Shown one piece after another: positions 44,071 to 53,652 of a DNA stretch of 64,000 nucleotides. The position numbers and the translations under genes were made by a program. The notes beneath the pieces were generated by a model. It worked only from the letters and a program-made list of their open reading frames with translations. It was not told the origin of the DNA and made no database searches. Position 1 is the first letter of the stretch. Each line of letters opens with the position of its first letter. Origin of the DNA: Nesterenkonia sphaerica (GTDB lineage Bacteria; Actinomycetota; Actinomycetes; Actinomycetales; Micrococcaceae). The DNA is taken from positions 124,001 to 188,000 of the forward strand of contig NZ_VAWA01000002.1 of the NCBI RefSeq assembly GCF_005771565.1, in the 5' to 3' direction.

Positions 44071-44100
44071 CTGGCGCTGTTCTGCGCCCAGATACTTTTT
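44071..44100 (+). terminator. Hairpin with T-run between rne and rplU (rne terminator or rplU leader attenuator)
   Basis: CTGGCGC and GCGCCCAG pair with one bulged base around a 6-nt loop, and a five-T run ends at 44100. The hairpin would terminate rne transcripts, or, if the promoter at 44036-44064 is used, lie at the very 5' end of the rplU mRNA. Confidence 0.5.
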
Positions 44101-44132
44101 CATGCACGTTCAACGAGAGAAGTGAGTCCCAA

Positions 44133-44441
44133 GTGGTGTACGCGATTGTCCGCGCAGGCGGCCGCCAGGAGAAGGTTTCCGTCGGAGACCACGTGACCCT
44201 CGACCGCGTCGAGGCCGAGGCAGGCAGCACCATCGAGCTGCCAGCAGTGATGCTGGTCGACGGGGATGAGGTCACCACCTCTGCCGACGCGCTGTCCAAG
44301 GTCACTGTCACCGCCGAGGTTCAGGAGAACCTTCGCGGTAAGAAGATCGTCATTCATAAGTTCAAGAACAAGACCGGCTACCACAAGCGGCAGGGTCACC
44401 GTTCTGAGCTGACGCGCGTGAAGGTCACCTCGATCGCCTGA
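44133..44441 (+). CDS. rplU: 50S ribosomal protein L21
   Basis: L21 is a 102-aa 23S rRNA-binding protein. It begins [15 protein letters not shown] and ends with the family signature [20 protein letters not shown]. It starts with GTG and has GAGAGAAG upstream. rpmA follows 51 bp downstream, the standard order. Confidence 0.98.
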   Translation: MVYAIVRAGGRQEKVSVGDHVTLDRVEAEAGSTIELPAVMLVDGDEVTTSADALSKVTVTAEVQENLRGKKIVIHKFKNKTGYHKRQGHRSELTRVKVTSIA

Positions 44442-44492
44442 ATCGGGCGGTAGACTGGTTCCAGATTTCCCATTCCTGAGAGGTAAAGTTCC

Positions 44493-44750
44493 ATGGCACA
44501 TAAGAAAGGTGCGAGCTCAACTCGCAACGGTCGCGACTCCAACGCCCAGCGCCTCGGTGTGAAGCGTTTCGGCGGCCAGGCCGTCTCCGCTGGTGAGATC
44601 CTCATCCGCCAGCGCGGAACCAAGTTCCACCCCGGCACCAATGTGGGCCGCGGCGGGGACGACACCCTGTTCGCCCTTGCTGACGGTGCTGTCGAGTTTG
44701 GCAACAAGCGCGGCCGCAAAGTCGTCAACATCGTTCCACCGGTCGGCTGA
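44493..44750 (+). CDS. rpmA: 50S ribosomal protein L27
   Basis: L27 is an 85-aa protein near the peptidyl transferase centre. It starts directly with [20 protein letters not shown], so it has the usual N-terminus without the cleaved extension seen in Firmicutes. GAGAGGTAAAG precedes the ATG. A TAGACT at 44451-44456 upstream could be an extra -10 box. A strong terminator follows at 44792-44826. Confidence 0.98.
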   Translation: MAHKKGASSTRNGRDSNAQRLGVKRFGGQAVSAGEILIRQRGTKFHPGTNVGRGGDDTLFALADGAVEFGNKRGRKVVNIVPPVG

Positions 44751-44791
44751 GCCGGCCCAGCAGAGTTTCACCGACGGGCGCAGTCCCGTCG

Positions 44792-44826
44792 AAAGGCCCG
44801 GCGGAGCATCGCTCGCCGGGCCTTTT
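44792..44826 (+). terminator. Rho-independent terminator after rpmA
   Basis: AAAGGCCCGGCG pairs with CGCCGGGCCTTT (12 bp) around a 10-nt loop and is followed directly by more T. It is the strongest terminator in the window. It lies 37 bp before the obgE start codon, so obgE expression needs readthrough or its own promoter. Confidence 0.92.
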
Positions 44827-44862
44827 TGTATCTTGAAGACCACAGTCAAAGGGGATCCAGCA

Positions 44863-46365
44863 ATGGCACATTTCGTCGACCGGGTGGTGCTCCATGCCGC
44901 CGGCGGGGACGGGGGCAGCGGCTGCGTCTCGGTGCACCGAGAGAAGTTCAAGCCCCTGGGAGGCCCCGACGGCGGCAACGGCGGGGACGGCGGACATGTG
45001 GAGCTGGTGGTCGATCCCAACACCACCACGCTGCTGGATTACCACCACCGGCCGCATCGCCGGGCGGAGAACGGGGGTGTGGGCCGCGGGAGCCTGCGTC
45101 ACGGGCACCGCGGCGCGACCTTGGAACTGAGTGTGCCCGACGGTACCGTCGTCACCGACCGCCAGGGGGTGGTGATCGCAGATCTCGTTGGCGCTGGTGC
45201 ACGGGCACGCATCGCCGAGGGCGGAATCGGTGGGTTGGGCAATGCGGCTCTGGCTTCCAGGCGGCGGAAGGCACCCGGGTTCGCGCTGCTGGGCACCCCC
45301 GGCCAGCAAGTCGACGTGGTGCTGGAAGTGAAGTCTGTCGCGGACGTGGCGCTGGTCGGATTCCCCTCGGCAGGCAAGTCGAGCCTGATCGCGGCCCTCT
45401 CAGCTGCCCGGCCCAAGATCGCTGATTACCCCTTCACCACCCTGGTGCCGAATCTCGGTGTTGTGGAGGCAGGGGAGACCCGCTTCACTGTTGCCGACGT
45501 CCCTGGGCTGATTCCGGGGGCCGCTGAGGGCAAGGGGCTCGGCCACGAGTTCCTCCGTCACGTGGAGCGCTGTGCAGCACTTGTCCATGTGCTCGACTGC
45601 GGGACCCTGGAGACCGATCGTGATCCTGTGGGCGACCTCGATGCCATCGAGCAGGAGCTGGCCGCCTATGCCGCCGATGGTCTACCGCTGACGGAACGGC
45701 CGAGGCTGGTGGCGCTGAACAAGACGGATCTCCCGGACGGTCAGGAGATGGCGGACCTCGTCCGCAGCACCTTAGAAGAGCGCGGTTACCGGGTTTTCGA
45801 GATCTCAGCGGTCTCCCGTAAGGGGCTCCGCGAACTCAGCTTCGCCATGGCGGGGCTCGTGGAACAGGCCCGGGCCGAGCAGCAGGTGGAGGCTGCCCCG
45901 GTACCGGTGACTGTCCGGCCCAAAGCGGTCAATGACAAAGGGTTCACCATCACCCGTCAGGAGAAGGGCGGCGAGCCGCTCTGGCGTGTTCGCGGCACCA
46001 AACCTGAACGCTGGATTCTGCAGACTGACTTCAACAATGATGAGGCGGTGGGCTACCTGGCCGACCGACTGCAGGCGATCGGCATCGAGGATGAGCTGTT
46101 CCGGCTCGGAGCCGTGCCCGGAGAATCGGTGGTCGTCGGCGCGGAGGAGGACGGCGTCGTCTTCGACTGGGAACCCACTATGGCTGCGGGTGCTGAGCAC
46201 CTGGGTGCACGCGGGACAGATCTGCGATTTGAGGATCAGCACCGGCCCACCCGTGCGGAGAAGAAGCAGGAGCAGGCCGAGCGGCGGGCCACCAAACGGC
46301 AGGTGCGCGAGGAGATGAACGAGCTCTACACCGCTGGTGAGACCGAGAGTGTGGAGGAGCGGTGA
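44863..46365 (+). CDS. obgE: Obg GTPase
   Basis: This essential GTPase binds the 50S subunit and links ribosome assembly to growth state. The 500-aa product has the glycine-rich Obg domain (about 1-158; [15 protein letters not shown]), a G domain with [11 protein letters not shown] (about 166), DVPGLIPGA (about 213) and NKTD (about 286), then an OCT domain (about 345-425) and a charged C-terminal tail. ATG 44863 has AAGGGGAT upstream; the frame is open back to 44593, but that overlaps rpmA. It overlaps proB by 4 bp. Confidence 0.97.
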   Translation: MAHFVDRVVLHAAGGDGGSGCVSVHREKFKPLGGPDGGNGGDGGHVELVVDPNTTTLLDYHHRPHRRAENGGVGRGSLRHGHRGATLELSVPDGTVVTDRQGVVIADLVGAGARARIAEGGIGGLGNAALASRRRKAPGFALLGTPGQQVDVVLEVKSVADVALVGFPSAGKSSLIAALSAARPKIADYPFTTLVPNLGVVEAGETRFTVADVPGLIPGAAEGKGLGHEFLRHVERCAALVHVLDCGTLETDRDPVGDLDAIEQELAAYAADGLPLTERPRLVALNKTDLPDGQEMADLVRSTLEERGYRVFEISAVSRKGLRELSFAMAGLVEQARAEQQVEAAPVPVTVRPKAVNDKGFTITRQEKGGEPLWRVRGTKPERWILQTDFNNDEAVGYLADRLQAIGIEDELFRLGAVPGESVVVGAEEDGVVFDWEPTMAAGAEHLGARGTDLRFEDQHRPTRAEKKQEQAERRATKRQVREEMNELYTAGETESVEER

Positions 46366-47477
46366 CGTTCATCACTGAGGCCAGACGTCTGGTCATCAAA
46401 GTCGGCTCCTCCAGCCTCACCACCCTCAACGGCGGCATCAGCGTCCAGGCGCTGAACCGGCTCGCCGATGCCTGTCAGAAACTGCGCAGCCGCGGGACCG
46501 AAATCGTGCTGGTCTCATCCGGGGCCATCGCCGCTGGGCTGGCGCCGCTGAAGCTGGAACGCCGGCCGCAGGATCTAGCCACGCAGCAGGCCGCTGCCGC
46601 CGTGGGTCAGGGCCAGCTGATGGCGCACTATTCGCGAGCTTTCGGGCACCATGGAGCAGAAGTGGGGCAGCTGCTGCTGACTGTCGAGGACCTCACTCGT
46701 CGCGCCACCTACGTCAACGCACTGCGCGCACTGGAAAAGCTGCTGGCACTGGGAGTGGTGCCGATCATCAATGAGAATGACGCCGTGGCCACCGCTGAAA
46801 TCCGCTTCGGTGACAACGACCGATTGGCCGCACTCACCGCCAACCTTATTCAAGCCGACGGCCTGGTGCTGCTCTCCGATGTCGACGCGCTCTACGACGG
46901 GCCGCCCGCTGAGGGCGGTAAGCCGATTTCCCAGGTGGCGCAGACCGAGGACCTCAACGGGGTCACCCTGGGCCCCCGCGGCCGAGCCGGGATCGGGACT
47001 GGCGGCATGGTGACGAAGGTGGAGGCCGCCCAGATCGTCACAGCGCACGGCATTCCGGCTCGCCTGACCTCCGCCGCCAACGCCGAACGGCTCTTCGCCG
47101 GCGAGGAGATCGGGACCCTGTTTCTCCCTCGGGGGAGACGTCGCGGTGCGCGATCTGCCTGGTTAGCTCATCTTGCCCATACCAAGGGCCGCATCACCAT
47201 CGACCAGGGGGCGGTCAGCGCCGTCGCGGAGCGCCGCAGGTCCCTGCTTGCGGCAGGAATCACTGAGGTCTCGGGAAGTTTTGAAGCTGGCGACGTCGTT
47301 GAAATCCTCAGTCCGGACGGGCAGGTCAGAGCCCGGGGGGTTACCTCCTACTCGGCTGCCGAAGTGCGGATGATGCGTGGCAAGAAGACTGCCGAGCTGG
47401 CTGAACAGCTCGGGGAGGACTACCAGCGGCCGGTGATTCATACTGATGATATGGCTCGAGTGGAGGTAACAGCATGA
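46362..47477 (+). CDS. proB: Glutamate 5-kinase
   Basis: ProB phosphorylates glutamate in the first step of proline synthesis. The 371-aa protein has an amino-acid kinase domain ([42 protein letters not shown]) and a C-terminal PUA domain (about 275-360). It starts with GTG in a 4-bp overlap with obgE and ends in a 4-bp overlap with proA, so obgE-proB-proA are translationally coupled. Confidence 0.97.
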   Translation: MTFITEARRLVIKVGSSSLTTLNGGISVQALNRLADACQKLRSRGTEIVLVSSGAIAAGLAPLKLERRPQDLATQQAAAAVGQGQLMAHYSRAFGHHGAEVGQLLLTVEDLTRRATYVNALRALEKLLALGVVPIINENDAVATAEIRFGDNDRLAALTANLIQADGLVLLSDVDALYDGPPAEGGKPISQVAQTEDLNGVTLGPRGRAGIGTGGMVTKVEAAQIVTAHGIPARLTSAANAERLFAGEEIGTLFLPRGRRRGARSAWLAHLAHTKGRITIDQGAVSAVAERRRSLLAAGITEVSGSFEAGDVVEILSPDGQVRARGVTSYSAAEVRMMRGKKTAELAEQLGEDYQRPVIHTDDMARVEVTA

Positions 47478-48748
47478 CCGCAGCACTGCAAGGTTCCGAA
47501 ATCGCCGAGATCAGCCGCCGGGCGCGAGAGGCGTCCCGACCCCTGGGGAGGATGGACCGGCGCCACAAGGACCGGGCCCTGGCCGCCCTGGCCGAGGGCC
47601 TGCGCGACTCCAGGGCAGCGTTGATCAAAGCCAATGAAGAGGACCTGACCCGGGGACGCGAAAGTGGCCTCTCAGCAGCGCTGCAGGACCGGCTTCGGCT
47701 GACCAAAGACCGGATCGAGAGCCTCGCGTGCGCCGTGGAGGAGATCATCGGATTGGACGATCCGGTGGGGCGTGTCATCCAGGGCCGCACCCTGCCCAAT
47801 GGGCTGAGGCTCAGCCAAGTCGCCGTACCGCTCGGCGTCATCGGGGTCATATATGAGGCCCGGCCCAATGTCACAGTCGACATTGCTGCGCTGGCGCTGA
47901 AGTCAGGCAACGCGGTCATTCTGCGCGGCGGCTCGGCGGCGCTGACCACCAATAAGATGCTGCTGAGTATTATCCGTGAGGCCTTGCGGTCTGTGGGGGT
48001 CCCGGTGGATGCCGTGCAGACCATCGACCCGTTCGGGCGGGAGGGTGCCACGGAGCTGATGAACACTCGAGGCAGTGTGGATGTGCTCATTCCTCGTGGG
48101 GGACGGGAGCTGATCCAGCATGTGGTCAACAACTCCAAGGTTCCTGTCATTGAGACCGGTGAAGGCAACGTTCACGTCTACGTCGACGCCACAGCGGACC
48201 CGCAGATGGCCAGGGACATCGTCGTCAATGCCAAGACGCACCGGCCCAGCGTGTGCAACGCCGCCGAGACCCTGCTGCTTCATGCCCAGGCAGAGCGGGC
48301 TGGCAGAGAAGCGCTGGCCGCTCTGGCCCGCGGCGGCGTCGCCCTGCACGTCGACTCCAGGGCGGCGCAGTGGATGCCCGAGGGGGCAACGGCGCAGGTC
48401 GGTTCAGTCACTGAGGAGCACCACCGCACCGAGTTCCTGGACCTGCAGATGTCGGTGGCCGTGGTCGATTCCATGGACGAGGCGATCAGCCACATTCGCA
48501 ACTACAGCACCGGGCACACCGAGGCGATCGTCACGGACTCGGTCTCCTCTGCAGAACGGTTCATTGCCGAGGTCGATGCCGCGGCAGTGATCGTCAATGC
48601 CTCCACCCGCTTCACCGACGGCGGGGAATTCGGTTTGGGCGCAGAGGTGGGGATCTCTACGCAGAAGACTCACGCCCGGGGCCCCATGGGGATGGCCGAG
48701 CTGACCACCACCAAATGGATCGTCCGTGGAGAGGGGCAGGTCCGTTGA
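47474..48748 (+). CDS. proA: Gamma-glutamyl phosphate reductase
   Basis: ProA reduces glutamyl-5-phosphate to glutamate semialdehyde with NADPH, the second proline step. The 424-aa aldehyde dehydrogenase-fold protein has VPLGVIGVIYEARPNVT near residue 118, LIPRGGRELIQ near 198, the catalytic Cys in RPSVCNAAETLL near 259, and the C-terminal TFEFG-like block here as NASTRFTDGGEFGLGAEVG. ATG 47474 overlaps the proB stop. Confidence 0.97.
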   Translation: MTAALQGSEIAEISRRAREASRPLGRMDRRHKDRALAALAEGLRDSRAALIKANEEDLTRGRESGLSAALQDRLRLTKDRIESLACAVEEIIGLDDPVGRVIQGRTLPNGLRLSQVAVPLGVIGVIYEARPNVTVDIAALALKSGNAVILRGGSAALTTNKMLLSIIREALRSVGVPVDAVQTIDPFGREGATELMNTRGSVDVLIPRGGRELIQHVVNNSKVPVIETGEGNVHVYVDATADPQMARDIVVNAKTHRPSVCNAAETLLLHAQAERAGREALAALARGGVALHVDSRAAQWMPEGATAQVGSVTEEHHRTEFLDLQMSVAVVDSMDEAISHIRNYSTGHTEAIVTDSVSSAERFIAEVDAAAVIVNASTRFTDGGEFGLGAEVGISTQKTHARGPMGMAELTTTKWIVRGEGQVR

Positions 48749-48825
48749 GCGACGACATACCAGAAATGGCGCAGTTTCCTAGTAGACTCGTCTCAGATCC
48801 TGACACTGCGTCCTAAGGGAGAGGT

Positions 48826-49002
48826 ATGAACCTGCCCGTTCTTGCACTGCTGGCCGATCCGTACAACGGCTATGAGTTGCCCATGCCAGCTCATTGGTAT
48901 GGCATCATCATATTTGCGCTGCTCATGCTGAGCTTGCTGATCACCCTCGCATTCTCGGGTAAGGGCAAGGAACTCCCGGCTGACCCCCAGGGCCACCACT
49001 GA
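48826..49002 (+). CDS. Small single-helix membrane protein (58 aa)
   Basis: This short gene between proA and nadD encodes 58 residues: a short N-terminal part ([14 protein letters not shown]), one membrane helix (about 26-43, [17 protein letters not shown]) and a hydrophilic tail. Actinobacterial genomes often have a small gene of this layout at this position; its function is unknown to me. AAGGGAGAGG lies directly upstream of the ATG and a TAGACT at 48783-48788 could be the promoter -10. nadD starts 1 bp after its stop, so the pair is coupled. Confidence 0.8.
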   Translation: MNLPVLALLADPYNGYELPMPAHWYGIIIFALLMLSLLITLAFSGKGKELPADPQGHH

Positions 49003-49003
49003 C

Positions 49004-49702
49004 TTGACACCGCCTGTCAGCACCCCCGCCGGGGCCGGCTCGGAAGGTCGAAGACGACGTCTCGGAATCATGGGCGGGACCTTCGACCCCATCCACCACG
49101 GTCACCTGGTGGCCGCCTCAGAAGTGGCCGCGGAGTACAGCCTGGATGAGGTAATCTTCGTTCCCACCGGTGAGCCGTGGCAGAAAGCGGGCAGACGTGT
49201 CACCTCAGCTGAGCACCGGTACCTGCTGACGGTGATCGCCACTGCCTCCAATCCGAGGTTCTCCGTCTCCCGTGTGGATATCGACCGTGGCGGCACCACC
49301 TACACCATCGACACGCTGCGTGATTTCCGGGCCATGTACAGCGATGCCGATCTCTTCTTCATCACCGGCGCTGACGCCATGGCCCAGATCATGTCGTGGA
49401 AGAACGTCGAGGAGTTGTGGGAACTTGCGCACTTTGTCTCGGTGACCCGTCCCGGGTACCGCAGCGAAGACTTCGGGCGCGCCGAAAACATCTCCCTGAT
49501 GGAAATCCCCGCCATGGCGATCAGCTCCACCGACCTCCGGGCGCGCGGTCAAGCCGGTGATCCTGTTTGGTACTTGGTTCCTGACGGCGTGGTCCAGTAC
49601 ATCAATAAGCACAAGCTCTACCAGGCTGGTCCCGGCGCACGCCCGAGTGACGCGCCACCAGGGCATACCATGGAGCAACACCACCGGGAGGGTTCCGCAT
49701 GA
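49004..49702 (+). CDS. nadD: Nicotinate-nucleotide adenylyltransferase
   Basis: NadD joins nicotinate mononucleotide and ATP to deamido-NAD. The 232-aa protein has the nucleotidyltransferase motif [12 protein letters not shown] (about residue 24) and the C-terminal [10 protein letters not shown] (about 172). The TTG at 49004 is the only start that keeps the beta strand before GGTFDP; it lies 1 bp after the small membrane gene. The first 20 residues are a variable, Pro/Arg-rich extension. The stop overlaps the next gene by 4 bp. Confidence 0.95.
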   Translation: MTPPVSTPAGAGSEGRRRRLGIMGGTFDPIHHGHLVAASEVAAEYSLDEVIFVPTGEPWQKAGRRVTSAEHRYLLTVIATASNPRFSVSRVDIDRGGTTYTIDTLRDFRAMYSDADLFFITGADAMAQIMSWKNVEELWELAHFVSVTRPGYRSEDFGRAENISLMEIPAMAISSTDLRARGQAGDPVWYLVPDGVVQYINKHKLYQAGPGARPSDAPPGHTMEQHHREGSA

Positions 49703-50742
49703 GCGCAGACACGACTGAGCAGCACGCAGCCAATGGAGAGCAGCTCCGGGAGCGCTATCTGCCGGTTTCGCGCAAAGAGCTGCGCCGCCGCCGGGAAGCT
49801 GAGCTGGCTGCACAGCATGACGCTCAGGAGGAGTCAGACAACGCCACAGAGGGCGCAGGCTCTGCGCCGGCCGAGGATGAACTGGCCCGCGCGGTGCAGG
49901 CCACCGCCGCGTCGGAAAGTGACGAACTCCCCGAAGAGCCCGAGGTGGCTATTGAGGCCTCCCCGGCAGTTGAGCCCCTAACGGATGACCCCGCCGAGGA
50001 TGCAGCGGAGGAGACTGCCGAGGAGGCGGACGCGGAGGACACCGCCGACGAGGCCGAGCTGCCGGAGCAAGAGGAGCCTGCACCGCTTCCGGAGCCCGAG
50101 GAAGCCCCGGCACGCCCGGAGGAGGAGATCGCCGATGCCGCTGTGCAGCAGGCGCTTCCCACGCAGGACCTTCCGAGTCAGGACCCGCCTGCCGCTGCTC
50201 AGGACGAGGCGACCAAGCCGGAGAATACCGCGGCTCGGATGGCGGAAACGCGGCGGGTCCGGCGGATGCTCAAGGAGACCCAGTCCATTCCACGGCTGAG
50301 TCCAGAACTTCTGGCCGAGCTCGATGCGACCAATGCCGAGATCGCAAAGGTAGAAGACGCCAACACCGTAGACCCTGAACTGCTGAAGCGGCAGCAGTCA
50401 CTGGCGGCGAAGGCCATGCAGGCCAATCAAGAGCGGATGCGCAAGAAGCACGCCAAGGCCGAGCAGGAACGGCGTCGGCGCAGCCGTGAGCGCCCGGAAT
50501 CGCAGATCCTCACTGAGAAGATGGTGCGCGACTCCTTGGCGCAGGACCCTGAGGAAATGCAGTATGCCACCGGTCAGATTGAGCCGGTGCACGCCCAGGG
50601 CGCCCACGGGTTAGACCTAAACAAGATGATTGACGCTACCGCGCGGCAAGCAGATCAGCAGCGGTTCCTGATGTGGACTGCGATTGTGCTGGGACTGCTG
50701 CTGCTTATCGCCCTCGCGACTGTTGCTTTTGTACTCTTCTAG
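49699..50742 (+). CDS. Acidic disordered protein with C-terminal membrane helix
   Basis: The function of this 347-aa protein is unknown. It begins with a basic motif ([20 protein letters not shown], about residues 16-35) that recurs in actinobacterial proteins of this locus. A long Glu/Ala/Asp/Pro-rich disordered region follows (about 45-165), then a basic helical stretch rich in Arg/Lys/Gln (about 175-275), and a single C-terminal membrane helix (about 322-346). It is probably a tail-anchored membrane protein with its bulk in the cytoplasm. It overlaps nadD by 4 bp and is followed by rsfS, so it belongs to the nadD-rsfS transcript. Confidence 0.8.
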   Translation: MSADTTEQHAANGEQLRERYLPVSRKELRRRREAELAAQHDAQEESDNATEGAGSAPAEDELARAVQATAASESDELPEEPEVAIEASPAVEPLTDDPAEDAAEETAEEADAEDTADEAELPEQEEPAPLPEPEEAPARPEEEIADAAVQQALPTQDLPSQDPPAAAQDEATKPENTAARMAETRRVRRMLKETQSIPRLSPELLAELDATNAEIAKVEDANTVDPELLKRQQSLAAKAMQANQERMRKKHAKAEQERRRRSRERPESQILTEKMVRDSLAQDPEEMQYATGQIEPVHAQGAHGLDLNKMIDATARQADQQRFLMWTAIVLGLLLLIALATVAFVLF

Positions 50743-50747
50743 ACTGA

Positions 50748-51137
50748 ATGGCACTGATGACTGTCCCAGATACTGTACTTGCTGAGCTGCGCACCGCAGC
50801 CGCTGCTGCCAGCGACAAGTTGGCCACCAACATCGAAGGCTACGACGTCGGAGAGCGCCTGGGCATCACCGATGCGTTCCTGGTCTGTTCGGCACCGTCC
50901 GAGCGGCAGATCGGTGCGATCTGTGAGGAGATCGAAAAGCAGCTGAAGACGGTTCACGATTCCGCTCCGCTGCGGCGCGAAGGCAGAGACTCCGGCACCT
51001 GGGTGCTCCTGGATTACGGACACATGGTGGTCCATGTTCAGCACGAACAGGAGCGTGCCGTCTATGGGCTCGACCGGCTCTACGCCGATGTGCCGAAGGT
51101 GAAGCTGAATTTGCCGGCCGCTCCTCCGGCGGTGTAA
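50748..51137 (+). CDS. rsfS: Ribosomal silencing factor RsfS
   Basis: RsfS binds L14 on the 50S subunit and blocks subunit joining under starvation. The 129-aa protein shows ERLGITDAFLVCSAPSERQ near residue 35, and the family hallmark WVLLDYGHMVVHVQHEQER followed by YGLDRLY near 85-108. ATG 50748 is used; ATG 50757 is an equally possible start. It follows the acidic membrane protein gene after 5 bp. Confidence 0.95.
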   Translation: MALMTVPDTVLAELRTAAAAASDKLATNIEGYDVGERLGITDAFLVCSAPSERQIGAICEEIEKQLKTVHDSAPLRREGRDSGTWVLLDYGHMVVHVQHEQERAVYGLDRLYADVPKVKLNLPAAPPAV

Positions 51138-51188
51138 CGTATAGGGGTTGCCAACGTGGAGAACACGGCGGGAACCACACCAAAATAG

Positions 51189-51261
51189 GGGGCATTGGCG
51201 CAGCTGGTAGCGCGTCTGCATGGCATGCAGAAGGTCATCGGTTCGAGTCCGATATGCTCCA
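51189..51261 (+). tRNA. tRNA-Ala (GGC anticodon)
   Basis: The cloverleaf has acceptor GGGGCAT paired with ATGCTCC, a D-arm GGCGCAGCTGGTAGCGCG, an anticodon arm TCTGC-ATGGCAT-GCAGA, and a T-arm ATCGG-TTCGAGT-CCGAT. The discriminator is A73 and CCA is not exactly encoded. A terminator follows 17 bp downstream. Confidence 0.96.
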
Positions 51262-51278
51262 CCCATAGTATTGTCGAG

Positions 51279-51305
51279 AAACCCGCCCGCTGAGGCGGGT
51301 TTTTC
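51279..51305 (+). terminator. Rho-independent terminator after tRNA-Ala
   Basis: AAACCCGCC pairs with GGCGGGTTT around a 6-nt loop and is followed by T residues. Confidence 0.9.
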
Positions 51306-51357
51306 GTTTTCTACCGGGGCTCGCGTCCAAGGCCTCAGGCGTGGGTGCGTCTAAGCG

Positions 51358-52266
51358 TCAATCGGTGGGACGCCTGGGTTCCGGTAGGGGGACCGGACCG
51401 GTGGTCAGCGGAGGAGCACGCAGGCCGCCCCTTTGGGCGCATGCCCCAGCCACTACCACCAGCATGATCCCCACGTACTGCAAGGCAGAGGGCAGCTGCG
51501 CGAGGATGACCAGCCCGAGGATCAGCGCAGCGGCAGGTTCTAATGCCATCAGGGTGCCGAAGGCGGTGGCAGTCATTCGGCGCAGCGCCGCCAGTTCCAG
51601 GACAAACTGGGCCACGGGGGCCAGCAGCGCCAGTCCCAGGGCGATCAGCAGGACCCGTCCATCGATATGTCCGGCCGCCTGCGGCCAACCGATGACTCCT
51701 GCGGTCACCGCTGCCACCGGAAGGGTGGCGGACAGCACGCCCGCTCCGGTGAACCGGTCGCCGACTTTCTGCAGCAGCACAATGTAAGTGCCCCAGCCGA
51801 TGCCGGCGAGGAGAGCGAAGCCGACGCCGACGACGTCGAACTCTGAATGCCAGGGTTCGGTCAGAAGCACCACACCGCCGAGAGCCAGCACAGGCCAGAC
51901 TGTAGTCCGCAGACTCCCGCTGCGTACCGCCGCCACGGTGAGCGGTCCGAGAAACTCAATCGCGACCGCCGTTCCCAGCGGAATCCGCTCAATGGCGGCC
52001 AGAAAGGCTACGGTAGTCAGCCCCATCCCGATGCCGAGGCCCAGCAGGACGGGGGCATCGCCGCGCCGCAGTGAGCGAAGCGGAGGCGGGACCAACGCCA
52101 GCATCAGCAATGCCCCCATACTCAGCCGCAGCCAGGCGGTCCCACCGGGTCCGACCAGCTCAATCAGCGGCACCGACAGGGCCGAGGTGAGCTGGATGGC
52201 GAAGATCGCCACCACGGCCAGCAACCAAGGGGGCCCGGGCACGCGGACCAGATACTTCGTAAGCAT
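51358..52266 (-). CDS. EamA/DMT family transporter (RhtA-like)
   Basis: This 302-aa membrane protein has ten hydrophobic helices in two EamA repeats. The order and loops (GGTAWLRLSMGALLML, AIERIPLGTAVAIEFLGPLT, ALEPAAALILGLVIL near the second repeat end) resemble RhtA, the threonine/homoserine exporter of the drug/metabolite superfamily. The substrate is inferred only. A GGAGTTGGG stretch precedes the ATG. It runs opposite to the tRNA-Ala gene, whose terminator lies just beyond its stop. Confidence 0.88.
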   Translation of the reverse strand: MLTKYLVRVPGPPWLLAVVAIFAIQLTSALSVPLIELVGPGGTAWLRLSMGALLMLALVPPPLRSLRRGDAPVLLGLGIGMGLTTVAFLAAIERIPLGTAVAIEFLGPLTVAAVRSGSLRTTVWPVLALGGVVLLTEPWHSEFDVVGVGFALLAGIGWGTYIVLLQKVGDRFTGAGVLSATLPVAAVTAGVIGWPQAAGHIDGRVLLIALGLALLAPVAQFVLELAALRRMTATAFGTLMALEPAAALILGLVILAQLPSALQYVGIMLVVVAGACAQRGGLRAPPLTTGPVPLPEPRRPTD

Positions 52267-52386
52267 TCAGCCACCCAACTCCTGCCGATGAGACCTACGC
52301 CTGGCTCTTCGCTGAGCTTCAGCACGGTACCTATGGTGGCATGGGTGGCACCAGGGCCCTAGCGTGAATGCCGGAGAGTCACCTGC

Positions 52387-53652
52387 TCAACTCTTGACGC
52401 GTCTGGACTGCGTGGACCTGCGACCCGGCTGGTTTCGCCGTGCCCGTGAAGCGGGGCCCCGCCCGCCCCGGGGTGCTGAGCTGCGTTGCTGCGGGGCGGT
52501 ATGGACAGCAGGTTTCACGTACTCCGCCACGTCACCCACCAGCTCTGCCACCGCAGGTGAACTGCTGGTCACTGTCAACGGCTGGGCCTTAATGGCAGCC
52601 TTGCGCAGCAGGGCTTGGGTGTCGTGGCGCTGCTCGGGCAGCATCACTGTCACGACGTCGCCGCTGCTTCCGGCGCGTGCGGTGCGTCCGGAGCGGTGCA
52701 GGTACGCCTTGTGCTCAGCTGGGGGATCCACATGGACCACGAGTTCCACCGAATCCACGTGGACACCCCGGGCCGCGACATCGGTGGCGACCAGGACCCG
52801 CACATCTCCGCCGCCGAACGCCGCGAGATTGCGATCGCGCTGATTCTGCGAAAGATTCCCGTGAAGATCCACCGCCGGAGTGCCATCAGCAGTGAGCTGC
52901 TTGGCCAACTTCTTCGCCTGGTGCTTGGTCCGGGTGAACAAAATGCGCTTGCCGGTGCCGGAGGCCAGCGCCTTCACCAGCGGCTTCTTCTCCTCTGGAG
53001 GAACTTCGAACACGTGATGAGTCATAGCGGAAACCGGAGAGGTAGCCTCATCCACTGAGTGGAGCAGTTCGTCGTGCAGGAAGCGCTTGACCAGCTTGTC
53101 GACTCCGTTGTCCAAAGTGGCAGAGAAGAACATCCGCTGACCCTGCTTCGGAGTCTTCGCCAGAATACGCGTCACCCCGGGAAGAAAACCGAGGTCAGCC
53201 ATGTGGTCAGCTTCGTCGAGCACGGTGACCTGCACTGCATCGAGGGTCAGCTGGCCCTGCTCGAGCAGATCTTCCAATCTGCCGGGGCAGGCGACGAGGA
53301 TATCTACCCCGCGGCGCAGCGCGTCGACCTGGTGTTTCTGGCTCACCCCACCGAAGACTGTGGTGGTGCGCAGGCTGTATTCAGCGGCCAGCGGTTCAAG
53401 CACGGCGTTGATCTGGGTGGCCAGCTCACGGGTCGGAGCGAGAACCAGTCCGCGCGGCTTGCGCGGCTGACCGGACGTCCCGGCTAGTTGAGCAACCAGC
53501 GGAATGGAGAATGCCAGGGTCTTGCCCGAGCCGGTCTTGCCACGGCCAAGCACATCGCGGCCGGAGAGTGTATCGGGAAGGGTTTGTTCCTGGATGGGAA
53601 AAGCTTGGAACTTTCCGTCGGCAGCCAATGCGCGAACCAGCGCTGTGGGCAC
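52387..53652 (-). CDS. DEAD-box RNA helicase (start uncertain, may extend to 53688)
   Basis: This superfamily 2 RNA helicase acts in RNA remodelling, often cold-related. From the GTG at 53652 it is 421 aa: AFPIQ (Q motif), motif I GKTGSGKT, PTRELA, motif II DEAD (VLDEADHMADLG), SAT, and the helicase C domain with TDVAARGVH and HRSGRTARAG, then an Arg-rich tail. The frame continues upstream as NPKTFVDLG, which matches the Q-motif arm that the GTG start would delete. The frame opens only at a stop ending at 53701, and no ATG, GTG or TTG lies between. An ATC codon at 53688-53686 has GAAAGG about 8 nt upstream and could be the true start. Confidence 0.92.
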   Translation of the reverse strand: MPTALVRALAADGKFQAFPIQEQTLPDTLSGRDVLGRGKTGSGKTLAFSIPLVAQLAGTSGQPRKPRGLVLAPTRELATQINAVLEPLAAEYSLRTTTVFGGVSQKHQVDALRRGVDILVACPGRLEDLLEQGQLTLDAVQVTVLDEADHMADLGFLPGVTRILAKTPKQGQRMFFSATLDNGVDKLVKRFLHDELLHSVDEATSPVSAMTHHVFEVPPEEKKPLVKALASGTGKRILFTRTKHQAKKLAKQLTADGTPAVDLHGNLSQNQRDRNLAAFGGGDVRVLVATDVAARGVHVDSVELVVHVDPPAEHKAYLHRSGRTARAGSSGDVVTVMLPEQRHDTQALLRKAAIKAQPLTVTSSSPAVAELVGDVAEYVKPAVHTAPQQRSSAPRGGRGPASRARRNQPGRRSTQSRRVKS

